Positions 19,164 through 27,589 of a stretch of DNA of 64,000 nucleotides are shown here, piece after piece. A program made the position numbers and the translations under genes. The notes under the pieces were generated by a model. The model saw nothing but the letters and a program-made list of their open reading frames with translations, ran no database searches and had not been told where the DNA came from. The DNA is from Leisingera sp. ANG-M1 (GTDB taxonomy: Bacteria > Pseudomonadota > Alphaproteobacteria > Rhodobacterales > Rhodobacteraceae). The stretch covers positions 1-64,000 of the forward strand of contig NZ_JWLC01000011.1 in NCBI RefSeq assembly GCF_000813745.1, given 5' to 3'. Position 1 is the stretch's first letter, and each line of letters begins with the position of its first letter.

Positions 19164-21359
19164 TCAAAAAAAGCTCTGCGGGTCGATGTCGACACTCAGC
19201 CGCAGATCGCCCTTCAGCCGCAAAGGCGCAGTCCAGCGGGCAATCGCGTCCTGCAGCGGCACGCCCTTGGGGGCCTTGACCAGCAGACGCACCCGGTGGC
19301 GGCCGCGGATGCGGGCAATCGGTGCAGGCGCCGGCCCGAACAGCTGCGCACCTATCTGGCGCAACGGGCCATCATTGCGGGCCATCGCATTGCCTAGATC
19401 GAACACCTCGGCCAGATCCGGCCCTGACAAGATGATCCCGGCCATCCGCCCATAGGGCGGCACGCCCGCGGCCTGGCGCTCGGCGGCTTCAGCTTTCCAG
19501 AAGCTCTCCTCATCCCCCGACAGGATTGCCCGGATAACCGGATGCTCGGGCTGGAAGGTCTGCATCAAGGCCTCACCCGGCCGTTCGGCCCTCCCGGCCC
19601 GGCCTGCTACCTGGCGCATCAGCTGGAAGGTCCGTTCGGCCGCACGCAGGTCCGAGCCCTGCAGGCCAAGGTCGGCATCGATCACGCCCACCAGTGTCAG
19701 CAGCGGGAAGTTATGCCCCTTGGCGACCAGCTGGGTGCCGAGGATGATATCGGCTTCCCCTGCCGCGATCTCTTCGATCCGCGCCTTCAGCGCCCGCGCC
19801 GAGCCGAACAGATCCGAGCTCAGCACCGCAATCCGTGCCTCCGGGAACAGGCCGGTTGCCTCCTCCGCCAGCCGCTCGATACCTGGGCCGACCGGCGCCA
19901 TCTTGCCTTCCACTTCGCAAGAAGGGCAGGCGTCAGGCACCGGTTTGGTCTCGCCGCACTGGTGGCACATCAGCCGCTTCATGAAACGGTGCTCGACCAT
20001 CCGCGCGTCGCAATGATCGCAGGCCACCTGCGCGCCGCAAGCGCGGCAAATGGTGACCGGGGCAAAGCCGCGGCGATTGAGGAACAAAAGCGACTGCTCG
20101 CTCCGTTCCATCCGCAATTTCATTGCCTGTTTCAGTGTCGGCGATATCCAGGTCGAGGGCAGCAGATCCTCGGACCGCATATCAACGCTGCGCATGTCAG
20201 GCAGCACTGAAGCCCCGAAACGCGAGGTCAGGTTTAGCCGCTTGTATTTCCCCGCCTCTGCATTTGCCCAGGTCTCCAAGGACGGCGTCGCCGAGGCCAG
20301 CACCACCTGCGCGGAACACATCGCTGCGCGCAGAACAGCCATATCGCGGGCATTGTAGAGCACCCCGTCTTCCTGCTTGTAGGAGGTGTCGTGCTCTTCA
20401 TCGACAATGATCAAGCCAAGGTCGCGGAACGGCAGGAACAATGAGGATCGCGCTCCGATCACCAGCTGCGCCGCGCCCTGCCCGACCATTTTCCAGACCC
20501 GGCGGCGCTCGGTCATGGTGGCGCCGGAATGCCACTCTGCCGGTTTTGCCCCAAACCGCGCCTCAACCCGGGTCAGGAATTCCGCCGTCAGTGCGATCTC
20601 CGGCAGCAGCACCAGGGCCTGGCGTCCGGCGCGCAGACAGGCGGCAACGGCTTCCAGATAGACCTCAGTCTTGCCGGAGCCGGTGACGCCTTTCAGCAAC
20701 GTGGTACCGTACCGCCCGCTTTGCACAGCTTCCGCCAAAGCAGCGGCGGCGCCCGCCTGATCCTCGGTCAATTCCTTACCCGGCAGCTCCGGATCCAGAA
20801 GCGGGTAGGGCAGATCACGCGGCGCTTCCTCCTCGCGCAGGGCGCCCTGTTTCACCAGCCCCTTCACCACCGAGGGCGTCACATCTGCCATATCCGCCAG
20901 CTCGCGCGGGGTGAAGGCAAGGCCGCCGTATTGCTCCAGCACCTCCAGCACGCGGGTGCGGGCGTCGGTCATCCGGTCCGGCACCCCCTCGCCGCGGCGC
21001 AGGATCTTGCGCATCGAGGGCGGATCACTCAGCCCCGGCGCCCGGGTCGCCAGCCGCAGCATCGCAGGCATCGGGGTCAGGGTGTAATCAGCGGCCTTGC
21101 CCAGAAACTGGCGCATCTCGCTGCGCATCGGCGCCACATCCAGCACCCGGATCACGGAGCGCAGCTTGGCCGAATCGAAGCCGCCTGCGCCCGCACCCCA
21201 GACCACGCCCAGAACTTTTCGCGGGCCCAGCGGCACCTCGACATAGGCGCCGAGGAAACATCCGCCCTCGGGCGCACGGTAATCCAGAAGCCGGTCAAGG
21301 GGTTGCGTGGTCAGCACCCCGACCCGCTCGCCTGCCTGAAAGAACTCCTGCCCGCTCAT
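19164..21359 (-). CDS. priA: Primosomal replication protein PriA (helicase)
   Basis: PriA recognises stalled forks and restarts replication. The protein of about 731 residues has an N-terminal DNA-binding domain, Walker A TGSGKTEVYLEA near 235, the DEEH box, and a zinc module with four CxxC pairs (CRACGAQVACDHC near 440, then CHQCGE and CPSCEVEG). It ends with the helicase C-terminal region. I placed the start at the ATG of MSGQEFF (21357-21359), where family homology begins; another ATG lies four codons upstream, and neither has a good ribosome-binding site. Confidence 0.95.
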   Translation of the reverse strand: MSGQEFFQAGERVGVLTTQPLDRLLDYRAPEGGCFLGAYVEVPLGPRKVLGVVWGAGAGGFDSAKLRSVIRVLDVAPMRSEMRQFLGKAADYTLTPMPAMLRLATRAPGLSDPPSMRKILRRGEGVPDRMTDARTRVLEVLEQYGGLAFTPRELADMADVTPSVVKGLVKQGALREEEAPRDLPYPLLDPELPGKELTEDQAGAAAALAEAVQSGRYGTTLLKGVTGSGKTEVYLEAVAACLRAGRQALVLLPEIALTAEFLTRVEARFGAKPAEWHSGATMTERRRVWKMVGQGAAQLVIGARSSLFLPFRDLGLIIVDEEHDTSYKQEDGVLYNARDMAVLRAAMCSAQVVLASATPSLETWANAEAGKYKRLNLTSRFGASVLPDMRSVDMRSEDLLPSTWISPTLKQAMKLRMERSEQSLLFLNRRGFAPVTICRACGAQVACDHCDARMVEHRFMKRLMCHQCGETKPVPDACPSCEVEGKMAPVGPGIERLAEEATGLFPEARIAVLSSDLFGSARALKARIEEIAAGEADIILGTQLVAKGHNFPLLTLVGVIDADLGLQGSDLRAAERTFQLMRQVAGRAGRAERPGEALMQTFQPEHPVIRAILSGDEESFWKAEAAERQAAGVPPYGRMAGIILSGPDLAEVFDLGNAMARNDGPLRQIGAQLFGPAPAPIARIRGRHRVRLLVKAPKGVPLQDAIARWTAPLRLKGDLRLSVDIDPQSFF

Positions 21360-21440
21360 GCTGCTGCCCATGTTGCCGCCCGTATATGCATGAGGTAAAG
21401 GCAGAAGCGACAGAGGCCAACCCATCCAGAGGACTGCCCC

Positions 21441-22094
21441 ATGAAATTCTTTGTAGACACCGCCGAGATCGGCGCCATTGCCGAGCTCAACGACCTGGGC
21501 ATGGTGGACGGCGTCACCACCAACCCGTCGCTGATCAAGAAGTCCGGCCGCGACATCATCGAAGTGACCAAGGAGATCTGCGATCTGGTCGACGGCCCGG
21601 TGTCGGCGGAAGTGACCGCAACCGACGCGGACACCATGATCGCCGAAGGCCGCAAGCTTGTGGAAATCGCGGAAAACATCGCGGTGAAGGTGCCGCTGAC
21701 CTGGGACGGTCTGAAGGCTTGCAAAACCCTGACCGACGACGGCCACATGGTGAACGTGACGCTCTGCTTCTCGGCTAACCAGGCGCTGCTGGCGGCCAAG
21801 GCGGGCGCGACCTTCATCTCGCCCTTTATCGGACGTCTGGACGACATCAACCTGGACGGCATGGAGCTGATCGAGGACATCCGCACCATCTATGACAACT
21901 ATGGCTTCGAAACCCAGATTCTGGCCGCCTCGATCCGGTCGGTGAACCACGTGCTGGACTCGGCCCGCATCGGCGCCGACGTGATCACCGCACCGCCCGC
22001 CGTGATCAAGGCGATGGTGAACCACCCGCTGACCGACAAGGGCCTGGACGCGTTCCTGGCCGACATCAAGGCGGCAGAGATCAAGATCCTCTGA
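21441..22094 (+). CDS. tal: Transaldolase (TalC / fructose-6-phosphate aldolase subfamily)
   Basis: The 217-residue protein starts [20 protein letters not shown] and has [11 protein letters not shown] near 28, the Schiff-base Lys in [10 protein letters not shown] near 84, and [11 protein letters not shown] near 130. These mark the short transaldolase family of the pentose phosphate pathway. It is divergent from priA, with only 81 bp between the coding regions, and ends in a strong terminator. Confidence 0.95.
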   Translation: MKFFVDTAEIGAIAELNDLGMVDGVTTNPSLIKKSGRDIIEVTKEICDLVDGPVSAEVTATDADTMIAEGRKLVEIAENIAVKVPLTWDGLKACKTLTDDGHMVNVTLCFSANQALLAAKAGATFISPFIGRLDDINLDGMELIEDIRTIYDNYGFETQILAASIRSVNHVLDSARIGADVITAPPAVIKAMVNHPLTDKGLDAFLADIKAAEIKIL

Positions 22095-22120
22095 TCTGCC
22101 TCCCGGATCCCGTTTCACGT

Positions 22121-22153
22121 ACAGGCGCCCAGACAGCGGGCGCCTGTTTTTTT
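22121..22153 (+). terminator. Rho-independent terminator of tal
   Basis: The stem CAGGCGCCC/GGGCGCCTG around AGACAGC is followed by seven T residues, 27 bp after the tal stop. Confidence 0.93.
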
Positions 22154-22176
22154 GCCGTCTGCCCGCTTGCAGGGAG

Positions 22177-22258
22177 AGCTCCCGCGCCGCCGCGCCGCCC
22201 GGCTTACGCCGGGCCGCACAGCCGGCTTGGGCACAGCAGCGCGCCACCGGCGCGCTGC
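22177..22258 (+). repeat. Intergenic hairpin repeat, unit B
   Basis: The unit starts GAGCTCCCGCGCC. It has hairpin 1 (CCCGGC-tta-CGCCGGG, with slippage), spacer GCCGGCTTGGGC, and hairpin 2 (AGCGCGC-cacc-GGCGCGCT). It lies in the 372-bp gene-free gap 22095-22466. Confidence 0.65.
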
Positions 22259-22280
22259 GGCGGCGTTTCAAAAACGCCGC

Positions 22281-22357
22281 GGCGCCGGGCATCTGCCCGG
22301 CGCCATCCCCAACGGGAGCGGTGCATGGCAATGCAGCGGCGACGGGGCGGGAGCACC
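22281..22357 (-). repeat. Intergenic hairpin repeat, unit B' (inverted partner of B)
   Basis: On the minus strand it begins GGTGCTCCCGCCCC. It has a small hairpin (TGCA-ttgcca-TGCA), spacer CCGTTGGGGATG and hairpin 2 (GGCGCCGGGC-at-GCCCGGCGCC with a short loop). Between B and B' is a central hairpin (CGGCGTTT/AAACGCCG). The block 22177-22357 is thus roughly symmetrical. Confidence 0.6.
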
Positions 22358-22466
22358 CCTCCTGCGTGAAAACCGGTGCGCCGCATTTTTCCGCAGCATT
22401 GTGCAATTCCCGTGTTATACACGGAGCAAACCCGCCAGAGGTCCCTATCCGCAAGAGTTTCGAGAC

Positions 22467-23165
22467 ATGAGCAGTTCCGCCACTTTGGAAAACCAGCTGC
22501 GCGAGGCCATCCTCGCCAAACCCGATGCCGTGCTTGAAGACCAGCACCTGATGAACGCGCTGGTCGCCGCCAACGAGCGCGCCATGGGCTCCAATGTTGT
22601 CGATCTGCGCGGCATCGCAATGGAACGGCTGAGCGCCCGGCTCGACCGGTTGGAAGACACCCACCGCTCGGTCATTGCAGCCGCCTATGACAATCTGGCC
22701 GGCACCAACCTCATTCACCGCGCCGTCCTGCGGCTGATGGAGCCGCAGGACTTCACCGCTTTCCTTGCCTGCCTGGAAACAGACATGCCGGAGATCCTGC
22801 GGGTGAGTGCCCTGTCCCTGGTGCTGGAAACCTCCCAGCCCGGCGGCGCCGACGTGGAGCGGAAATCCGGCGCCCTGAAACTTGCAGGCCCCGGCTTTGC
22901 CGAAAGCTATGCCGGCCAGCCCCGCAGCACCCGCCCGGTCACCCTGCGCCAGACCCAAGGCGGCAGTCCGCGGGTCTATGGCCAGAAAGCCGAATGGATC
23001 CGCTCCGAGGCCTGTTTGATGCTGGATCTCGGCGCGGGCCGCCTGCCCGGCATGCTGGTGATGGGTTCGGAGGATCCGCACCAGTTCTCGCCGATGCAGG
23101 GCACCGACCTGCTGGCCTTCTTCGGCGGCGTGTTTGAGCGCTCCATGCGCTGCTGGCTGTCATGA
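22467..23165 (+). CDS. DUF484 family protein
   Basis: The 232-residue protein has an N-terminal helical segment (ENQLREAILAKPDAVLEDQHLMNAL) and a GAF-like C-terminal region with LGAGRLPGMLVMGSEDPHQF. DUF484 genes commonly precede xerC, as here, where the stop overlaps the xerC ATG (ATGA). The biochemical function is not established. The start at 22467 fits family length; earlier in-frame codons fall in the repeat block. Confidence 0.88.
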   Translation: MSSSATLENQLREAILAKPDAVLEDQHLMNALVAANERAMGSNVVDLRGIAMERLSARLDRLEDTHRSVIAAAYDNLAGTNLIHRAVLRLMEPQDFTAFLACLETDMPEILRVSALSLVLETSQPGGADVERKSGALKLAGPGFAESYAGQPRSTRPVTLRQTQGGSPRVYGQKAEWIRSEACLMLDLGAGRLPGMLVMGSEDPHQFSPMQGTDLLAFFGGVFERSMRCWLS

Positions 23166-24082
23166 CGATGATTTCTCCGGCCTGCCGTGACGCGCTGCAG
23201 CTCTGGCTGCAGCGGCTCGGCGGGCTGGAGGATGCCTCGGCCAATACCCTCACTGCCTACCAGGGCGACGTCACCGCGTTCCTCGCGTTCATGACGGCCC
23301 ATGCCGGCGGCCCGCAAGGCCTGGGCGCTCTGGCCAGGATCACCACTGCGGACATGCGCGCCTGGATGGCCTCCGAGCGCAACTCCGGCACCGGCGCCCG
23401 CTCGCTGGCGCGCAAACTGTCGGCGGTGAAGAATTTCTACCGCTGGCTGGCCGAGCGCGAAGGCTTCGAACCCGCCGCCGTCCTGTCCGCCCGCGCACCG
23501 AAGTTCCAGAAAAAGCTGCCACGGCCGCTGGCACCGGAAGCTGCCAAAGCGGTGCTGGAAACGGTGGAACTGCAGTCGCAGCAGGATTGGGCCGCGGCCC
23601 GGGATGTTGCGGTGGTGACACTGCTTTACGGCTGCGGGCTCAGGATTTCCGAAGCGCTCGGGCTGAAAGGCTGCGATGCGCCGCTGCCGCCGGTGCTGCG
23701 CATCCTTGGCAAGGGCAGGAAGGAACGGGTGGTTCCAGTGCTGCCGGCGGCGCGCGATGCGGTAGACCGGTATCTGCGGCTCTGCCCCCATGCACAAGAA
23801 GATGATGCGCCGTTGTTCCGCGGCGTGCGGGGCGGCGCGCTCAATCCCCGCCAGATCCAGGACGCGATGGCCAAGACCCGCGCCCAGCTTGGCCTGCCTG
23901 CAACCGCAACCCCGCACGCGCTGCGGCACAGCTTTGCCACCCATCTGCTGGAGGCCGGCGGCGACCTGCGCGCCATCCAGGAGCTTCTGGGCCACGCCTC
24001 GCTCTCGACCACCCAGGCTTATACAGCGGTGGATACCACGCATCTGATGGAAGTTTACAACCGGGCCCACCCCAAAGCGTGA
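23162..24082 (+). CDS. xerC: Tyrosine recombinase XerC
   Basis: XerC acts with XerD at dif to resolve chromosome dimers. The 306-residue protein has a SAM-like N-terminal core-binding domain (about 1-100) and a catalytic domain with Arg in YGCGLRISEALGL near 160, HALRHSFATHLLEAGGDL near 258 and the nucleophile Tyr in LGHASLSTTQAYT near 290. Position after DUF484, length and the lack of phage genes mark it as the housekeeping enzyme rather than an integrase. Confidence 0.93.
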   Translation: MTMISPACRDALQLWLQRLGGLEDASANTLTAYQGDVTAFLAFMTAHAGGPQGLGALARITTADMRAWMASERNSGTGARSLARKLSAVKNFYRWLAEREGFEPAAVLSARAPKFQKKLPRPLAPEAAKAVLETVELQSQQDWAAARDVAVVTLLYGCGLRISEALGLKGCDAPLPPVLRILGKGRKERVVPVLPAARDAVDRYLRLCPHAQEDDAPLFRGVRGGALNPRQIQDAMAKTRAQLGLPATATPHALRHSFATHLLEAGGDLRAIQELLGHASLSTTQAYTAVDTTHLMEVYNRAHPKA

Positions 24083-24133
24083 TTTGACTTGGCAGGCTGA
24101 CCGGATTTTGCTGGCTGCACGGAGGGACCTGCG

Positions 24134-24352
24134 ATGACAGCGGCCAAAGTGATCCTGAACAGCGTGCTCACCTGCCCTGCTTGCGGCCATGCTGCGGCAG
24201 AGGTAATGCCGCAAGACGCCTGCCAGTGGTTCTACGAGTGCCATGCTTGCCGCAAGGTGCTGCGGCCGGAGCCGGGCGATTGCTGCGTCTTCTGCTCCTA
24301 TGGCAGCGTGCCCTGCCCGCCGGTGCAGGACGGCAGCGGCTGCTGCAGCTAG
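24134..24352 (+). CDS. GDCCVxC domain-containing protein
   Basis: The 72-residue Cys-rich protein has CPACG near 14, ECHAC near 34, GDCCVFC near 48 and a C-terminal GCCS. It matches the GDCCVxC family, where the first Cys of the motif is selenocysteine in some members; here all positions are plain Cys codons. The family is sometimes found near metal-transport genes, which are absent here. GGAGGG precedes the ATG. A metal or redox role is inference. Confidence 0.8.
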   Translation: MTAAKVILNSVLTCPACGHAAAEVMPQDACQWFYECHACRKVLRPEPGDCCVFCSYGSVPCPPVQDGSGCCS

Positions 24353-24469
24353 GCCTGCCTGCCGGGCCCGGTTTCCTTAAAATGCAAATTATTTCGGCGG
24401 CGCCCGGAAAGGCCTTGTTAAGTCCGGGCAGGCCAGATGGCTGAAACCGATCCAGAAAGGATTTCCGCT

Positions 24470-24682
24470 ATGACCGTTCCTGGCTTTGCCGCCCTGTTTG
24501 CCGATGGCGCCCCTGCTGCCCCCGCCCCGCCTCCGGGCAGCGTGCCTTATGACCGGATTGACGACCTCCCGGCCCGTGCACCGTTCTCGGCCCCCGGCAT
24601 CTCCGATCCCTCCCCTTATGGCCGGCGCCTGGCCCGCATCCAGTTTGCGGCAGGTACGGATTTCCGCCCAACCCTGCATTGA
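24470..24682 (+). CDS. Small hypothetical protein, Pro/Ala-rich
   Basis: A 70-residue open frame begins MTVPGFAALF and is Pro/Ala-rich in the middle. AAAGGA eight bases before the ATG and a position between two plus-strand genes support it, but I recognise no domain. A longer form from 24437 lacks a ribosome-binding site. It may be a lineage-specific small protein or a chance frame. Confidence 0.45.
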   Translation: MTVPGFAALFADGAPAAPAPPPGSVPYDRIDDLPARAPFSAPGISDPSPYGRRLARIQFAAGTDFRPTLH

Positions 24683-24721
24683 ACGCTTGCGGCCCTTGGG
24701 CAAATTCGCCATCAGGGGGGC

Positions 24722-25435
24722 ATGACACCTCAGATCCGCGCCCTTACCGTCCACCTGCTGACCGCAACCGGAGCCGTCTTTGCCATGCTGGCAATGCTGG
24801 CCGCCGCAGAAGGCAAGTGGAGCCTGATGTTTGTCTGGCTGGTTGTTGCCTTTGCCGTTGACGGCATCGACGGACCGCTGGCGCGGCACTATCACGTCAA
24901 GCGCTACTCGCCGGAATTCGACGGGGTGCTCTTGGACCTGATCATCGACTACCTGACTTATGTCTTCATTCCGGCCTTTGCGCTGTTCCAATCAGGCTTG
25001 ATGGCGGGCTGGACCGGCTGGTTTGCCATTATCGTGATCACCTTCGGCAGCGCGATGTATTTTGCCGACACGAGAATGAAGACCAAGGATAATTCCTTCT
25101 CAGGCTTTCCCGGCTGCTGGAACATGCTGGTGCTGGTGATCTTTGCGCTGGAACCCAGCCATTGGACCAGCCTGGTGCTGGTGACCCTGCTGGCGATTGC
25201 CATGTTCCTGCCGCTGAAGTTCATCCATCCGGTGCGCACGGTCCGCTGGCGCAAGGTCTCCTTGCCGATGGCGCTGGCTTGGACCTTCTTTGCGGGCTGG
25301 GCCGCCTGGGTCGATTTCCACCCGGCCAGCTGGGCCCATTGGGGACTGGTGGTCACTTCGGTTTATCTGCTGTTTGTCGGTATTGCCCAGCAGATCGTGC
25401 CGGAGCGGCGGCGCAAGTCTTCTTCGGCGGCGTAA
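24722..25435 (+). CDS. pcs: Phosphatidylcholine synthase
   Basis: Pcs condenses CDP-diacylglycerol with choline to make phosphatidylcholine in the inner membrane. The 237-residue protein has six to eight hydrophobic segments and the CDP-alcohol phosphatidyltransferase signature spread over DGIDGPLARHYHVKRY (near 48) and the following FDGVLLDLIIDY. Length is typical. GGGGGG stands just upstream of the ATG. PC made from free choline is common in Rhodobacteraceae. Confidence 0.93.
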   Translation: MTPQIRALTVHLLTATGAVFAMLAMLAAAEGKWSLMFVWLVVAFAVDGIDGPLARHYHVKRYSPEFDGVLLDLIIDYLTYVFIPAFALFQSGLMAGWTGWFAIIVITFGSAMYFADTRMKTKDNSFSGFPGCWNMLVLVIFALEPSHWTSLVLVTLLAIAMFLPLKFIHPVRTVRWRKVSLPMALAWTFFAGWAAWVDFHPASWAHWGLVVTSVYLLFVGIAQQIVPERRRKSSSAA

Positions 25436-25441
25436 GACAGC

Positions 25442-25508
25442 AGGGGCGCTGCCCCTCTGCGCCCCGTTGGGGCGCATTCACCCCGGAGTATTTTTGACCA
25501 GAAAGAAG
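25442..25508 (-). repeat. Convergent-gap motif, copy 2
   Basis: On the minus strand it reads CTTCTTTCTGGTCAAAAATA followed by CTCCGGGG and two hairpins, TGCGCCCC-aac-GGGGCGCA and GGGGCAGCGCCCC. It lies between the convergent pcs and ogt genes. Confidence 0.65.
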
Positions 25509-25534
25509 CGTAAAGAGCGCATCCCGCCGCTGGC

Positions 25535-25987
25535 TCAGATCAGCAGGCCCGCGGCGCCTTCGTGCTTCAGCAGTGCCACCTTGGTTTCCACCCCGCCCTG
25601 GCCCGAAAAGCCGCCCAGGCCGGTGGCGCTCAGCACCCGGTGGCAAGGGATGATCACCGGGATCGGGTTGCCGCCGCAGGCATTGCCCACCGGCTGCGGC
25701 GGCGCGCCAAGGTCTTTGGCAATCTCGCCATAGGTGCGGGTATCGCCAAAGGGGATCGCCAGCATCGCATCGCAGACCGCGCGCTGGAAATCGGAACCCT
25801 CTACCTGCAGAGGCAGATCGAACACAGTCAGCTCGCCTGCAAAATAGGCGCGCAGCTGCACCAGCGCCCGCTCCAGCAGCGCCGACTGCCCGGTGGCCTC
25901 CTCAGACCAGGCGAGCCGCACGATGGCTCCATCGCGTTCTGTCACGCTGAGTGCGCCGACCGGGGTTTCAAGACTGGCTGATATCAC
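25535..25987 (-). CDS. ogt: Methylated-DNA--protein-cysteine methyltransferase
   Basis: The enzyme removes alkyl groups from O6-alkylguanine onto its own cysteine. The 150-residue protein has the active-site motif IPCHRVL near 115 and RTYGEIAKDLG near 87. The GTG at 25985-25987 is preceded by GGAGGG at seven bases, which I prefer to an ATG 40 codons upstream that would add an unrelated N-terminal tail. Confidence 0.93.
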   Translation of the reverse strand: MISASLETPVGALSVTERDGAIVRLAWSEEATGQSALLERALVQLRAYFAGELTVFDLPLQVEGSDFQRAVCDAMLAIPFGDTRTYGEIAKDLGAPPQPVGNACGGNPIPVIIPCHRVLSATGLGGFSGQGGVETKVALLKHEGAAGLLI

Positions 25988-26058
25988 GCTGCTGCCCTCC
26001 GCATGGCTGGCTGCCACTGTCCTTTGCGCAGCGGCCGGATGCAAGCGGGCTTGCGCCG

Positions 26059-26073
26059 TTAACACTTCGTTAA
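26059..26073. promoter_or_regulatory. CtrA-type box (TTAA-N7-TTAA) upstream of the gene at 26152
   Basis: TTAACACTTCGTTAA followed by CC is a perfect TTAA-N7-TTAA site; a third TTAA follows six bases later (26080-26083). A good -10 hexamer, TAGAAT, lies at 26110-26115, placing the box centre near -56. CtrA binding is inferred. Confidence 0.65.
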
Positions 26074-26151
26074 CCAGTCTTAAGGAAACCTCACCGCATT
26101 TCATCAAATTAGAATAAAGTGAAATTCAAGAACGGAACTAAGGGTAATCAA

Positions 26152-26535
26152 ATGCTGTCTGCAGTCTCCAGCACCGCTAGCCTTTACAACAGCATGAAGC
26201 AGGCCCAGGCGGCCTACCAGCGCCAGCCCGCCGTCGCCGAAGCAGGCGGCCAGCCGGTGGATGCACCGCTGATCGACGGCACATCGCAAGGCCAGGCGCG
26301 CAGCGTGGCCCGCGAGCAAGCGCTGAGCGGCGCCCGCCCGGATGCCCTGACCCCGCAGTATGTCGGCCCGGCCCGCGAGGCCGCCCGCAGCGCAGCCTTG
26401 AACCTGAAACAGGTGAACGGCCTGGATATGGCAGCCTTTTACCTGGATCTGGCAAACGGCTGCCACGCAGGGCCCAAACCCGCCAGCGCCCTGGCGGCCG
26501 AAGCCCATTACCTGGCCGCCCGCAAAGCGATCTGA
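26152..26535 (+). CDS. Hypothetical protein with upstream CtrA-type box
   Basis: The 127-residue soluble protein begins MLSAVSSTASLYNSMKQAQAAYQ and is rich in Ala and Gln. No signal peptide, membrane helix or known domain is visible. The C-terminal half (LKQVNGLDMAAFYLDLANGCHAG) looks helical. AAGGG seven bases upstream supports the ATG at 26152 over an earlier GTG. The perfect TTAA-N7-TTAA box 79-93 bp upstream suggests control by CtrA, which in this family drives motility and gene-transfer-agent genes. No such genes are adjacent. Confidence 0.7.
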   Translation: MLSAVSSTASLYNSMKQAQAAYQRQPAVAEAGGQPVDAPLIDGTSQGQARSVAREQALSGARPDALTPQYVGPAREAARSAALNLKQVNGLDMAAFYLDLANGCHAGPKPASALAAEAHYLAARKAI

Positions 26536-26553
26536 TTGCGCCCCTGACCGGGG

Positions 26554-27576
26554 TTACTGCAGCTGCGCCCAGAACAGTTCCAAGTGGCGGGACATGATCT
26601 CTTCAAACCGGCCGCTGCCGCGCAGCTTCTGCAGGCCTGCGTTGATCCGGTACAGATGGGTGGTCCCGCGCCAATGGCGCTTGGAGATCACCACGTGCAG
26701 CCCCTCTTCCGACAGCGGTTTCTCCAGCGGCACAACGGTGTCGCGCAGATCTTCCTGGACGATGGTGTTGGCGCCCAGGAACAGATTCACTGCGGCGGCA
26801 TCCACCTTGCCTTCGGCCACCATGCGGAAGCAGTCGCCCGGGGTTTTCGGCTGCACCAAAGTGATCTTGCCTTCATCCAGCCAGCGCCGCCCGATGCGAT
26901 TCAGGTCATGGGTGAAATAGCCGGCCGGGCGGCACAGTGTCTTGCCCTCGACATCGGCATCCTCCTGGTAGCCAAAGCCGCTGTCTGAACGCACAAACAG
27001 CATGATCGGCATCGTCATTACCGGCTCGGAGAAGTGGAAATTGACGCAGCGCTCATTGCCCGGCTCGGCCTCGCAATCAGGCTTCAGCCAGGGGAAGCCC
27101 ATGTCGAATTCCTTCTTGTCCAGCATCGGGAACAGGTGCTTGGACCAGTCGTCCTCCCAGCTCACCGAATAGCTGACCGGCGACGGCGCCAGCTCAAGTG
27201 CCGCGTTGACCAGCTCGGTCACCATGCCCTGCCCCGGCAGCCCGCGGTCGGTGAACGGTGCATAACCGCTGCCGGTGAGCAGCGTGAGCTCCGCCTTCTC
27301 CTGGCGCAAGGGCGTGGCGTCCGGTGCCGTTGCCCCGGTGACGCAGGGAATGAACAGCTTGCGTCCCGGCAGCACAGTGGCACCGGCCAGCAGCTTCTGA
27401 TTGCGGTAGTAGACCAGCGTCCAGCGTTCGCGGTTGCCATAATGGGTCTCGGCAATCGAGAACAGCGTGTCGCCGGGCTGCGCCACATAGTCGACATCGC
27501 AAATCGCCCAAGCCGCAGCTGGGGCAAAGGTAAACGCTGCCGCCAGCTGCAGGATCCGTGAAAAGAACCGTTTCAT
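26554..27576 (-). CDS. LysM plus solute-binding (SBP_bac_3-like) periplasmic protein, paralogue 2
   Basis: The 340-residue protein has a signal peptide (about 1-24), a LysM-like peptidoglycan-binding domain (about 28-78: AQPGDTLFSIAETHYGNRERW), and a domain like the extracellular amino-acid-binding proteins of ABC importers (about 95-335). It shares GFPWxKPDC, NFHFSEP and GYFTHDL with its upstream neighbour, so the two are tandem paralogues 13 bp apart. No ABC permease or ATPase gene is near, so a sensing or wall-bound role is as likely as import. GGGAGG precedes the ATG. Confidence 0.82.
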   Translation of the reverse strand: MKRFFSRILQLAAAFTFAPAAAWAICDVDYVAQPGDTLFSIAETHYGNRERWTLVYYRNQKLLAGATVLPGRKLFIPCVTGATAPDATPLRQEKAELTLLTGSGYAPFTDRGLPGQGMVTELVNAALELAPSPVSYSVSWEDDWSKHLFPMLDKKEFDMGFPWLKPDCEAEPGNERCVNFHFSEPVMTMPIMLFVRSDSGFGYQEDADVEGKTLCRPAGYFTHDLNRIGRRWLDEGKITLVQPKTPGDCFRMVAEGKVDAAAVNLFLGANTIVQEDLRDTVVPLEKPLSEEGLHVVISKRHWRGTTHLYRINAGLQKLRGSGRFEEIMSRHLELFWAQLQ

Positions 27577-27589
27577 GGCCTATCCTCCC

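Noticed and set aside
22152-22466. Upstream extension of the DUF484 gene
   Set aside because: The frame is open but runs through the repeat block and terminator T tract; family homology starts at 22467.
21360-23081. N-terminal extension of priA by more than 570 codons
   Set aside because: The open frame continues antisense through tal and DUF484, but PriA homology begins at MSGQEFF and the extension is low-complexity.
23162-24082. Phage or integrative-element integrase
   Set aside because: The tyrosine recombinase has XerC length and the conserved DUF484-xerC coupling, and no phage, excisionase or att-like repeats are nearby.
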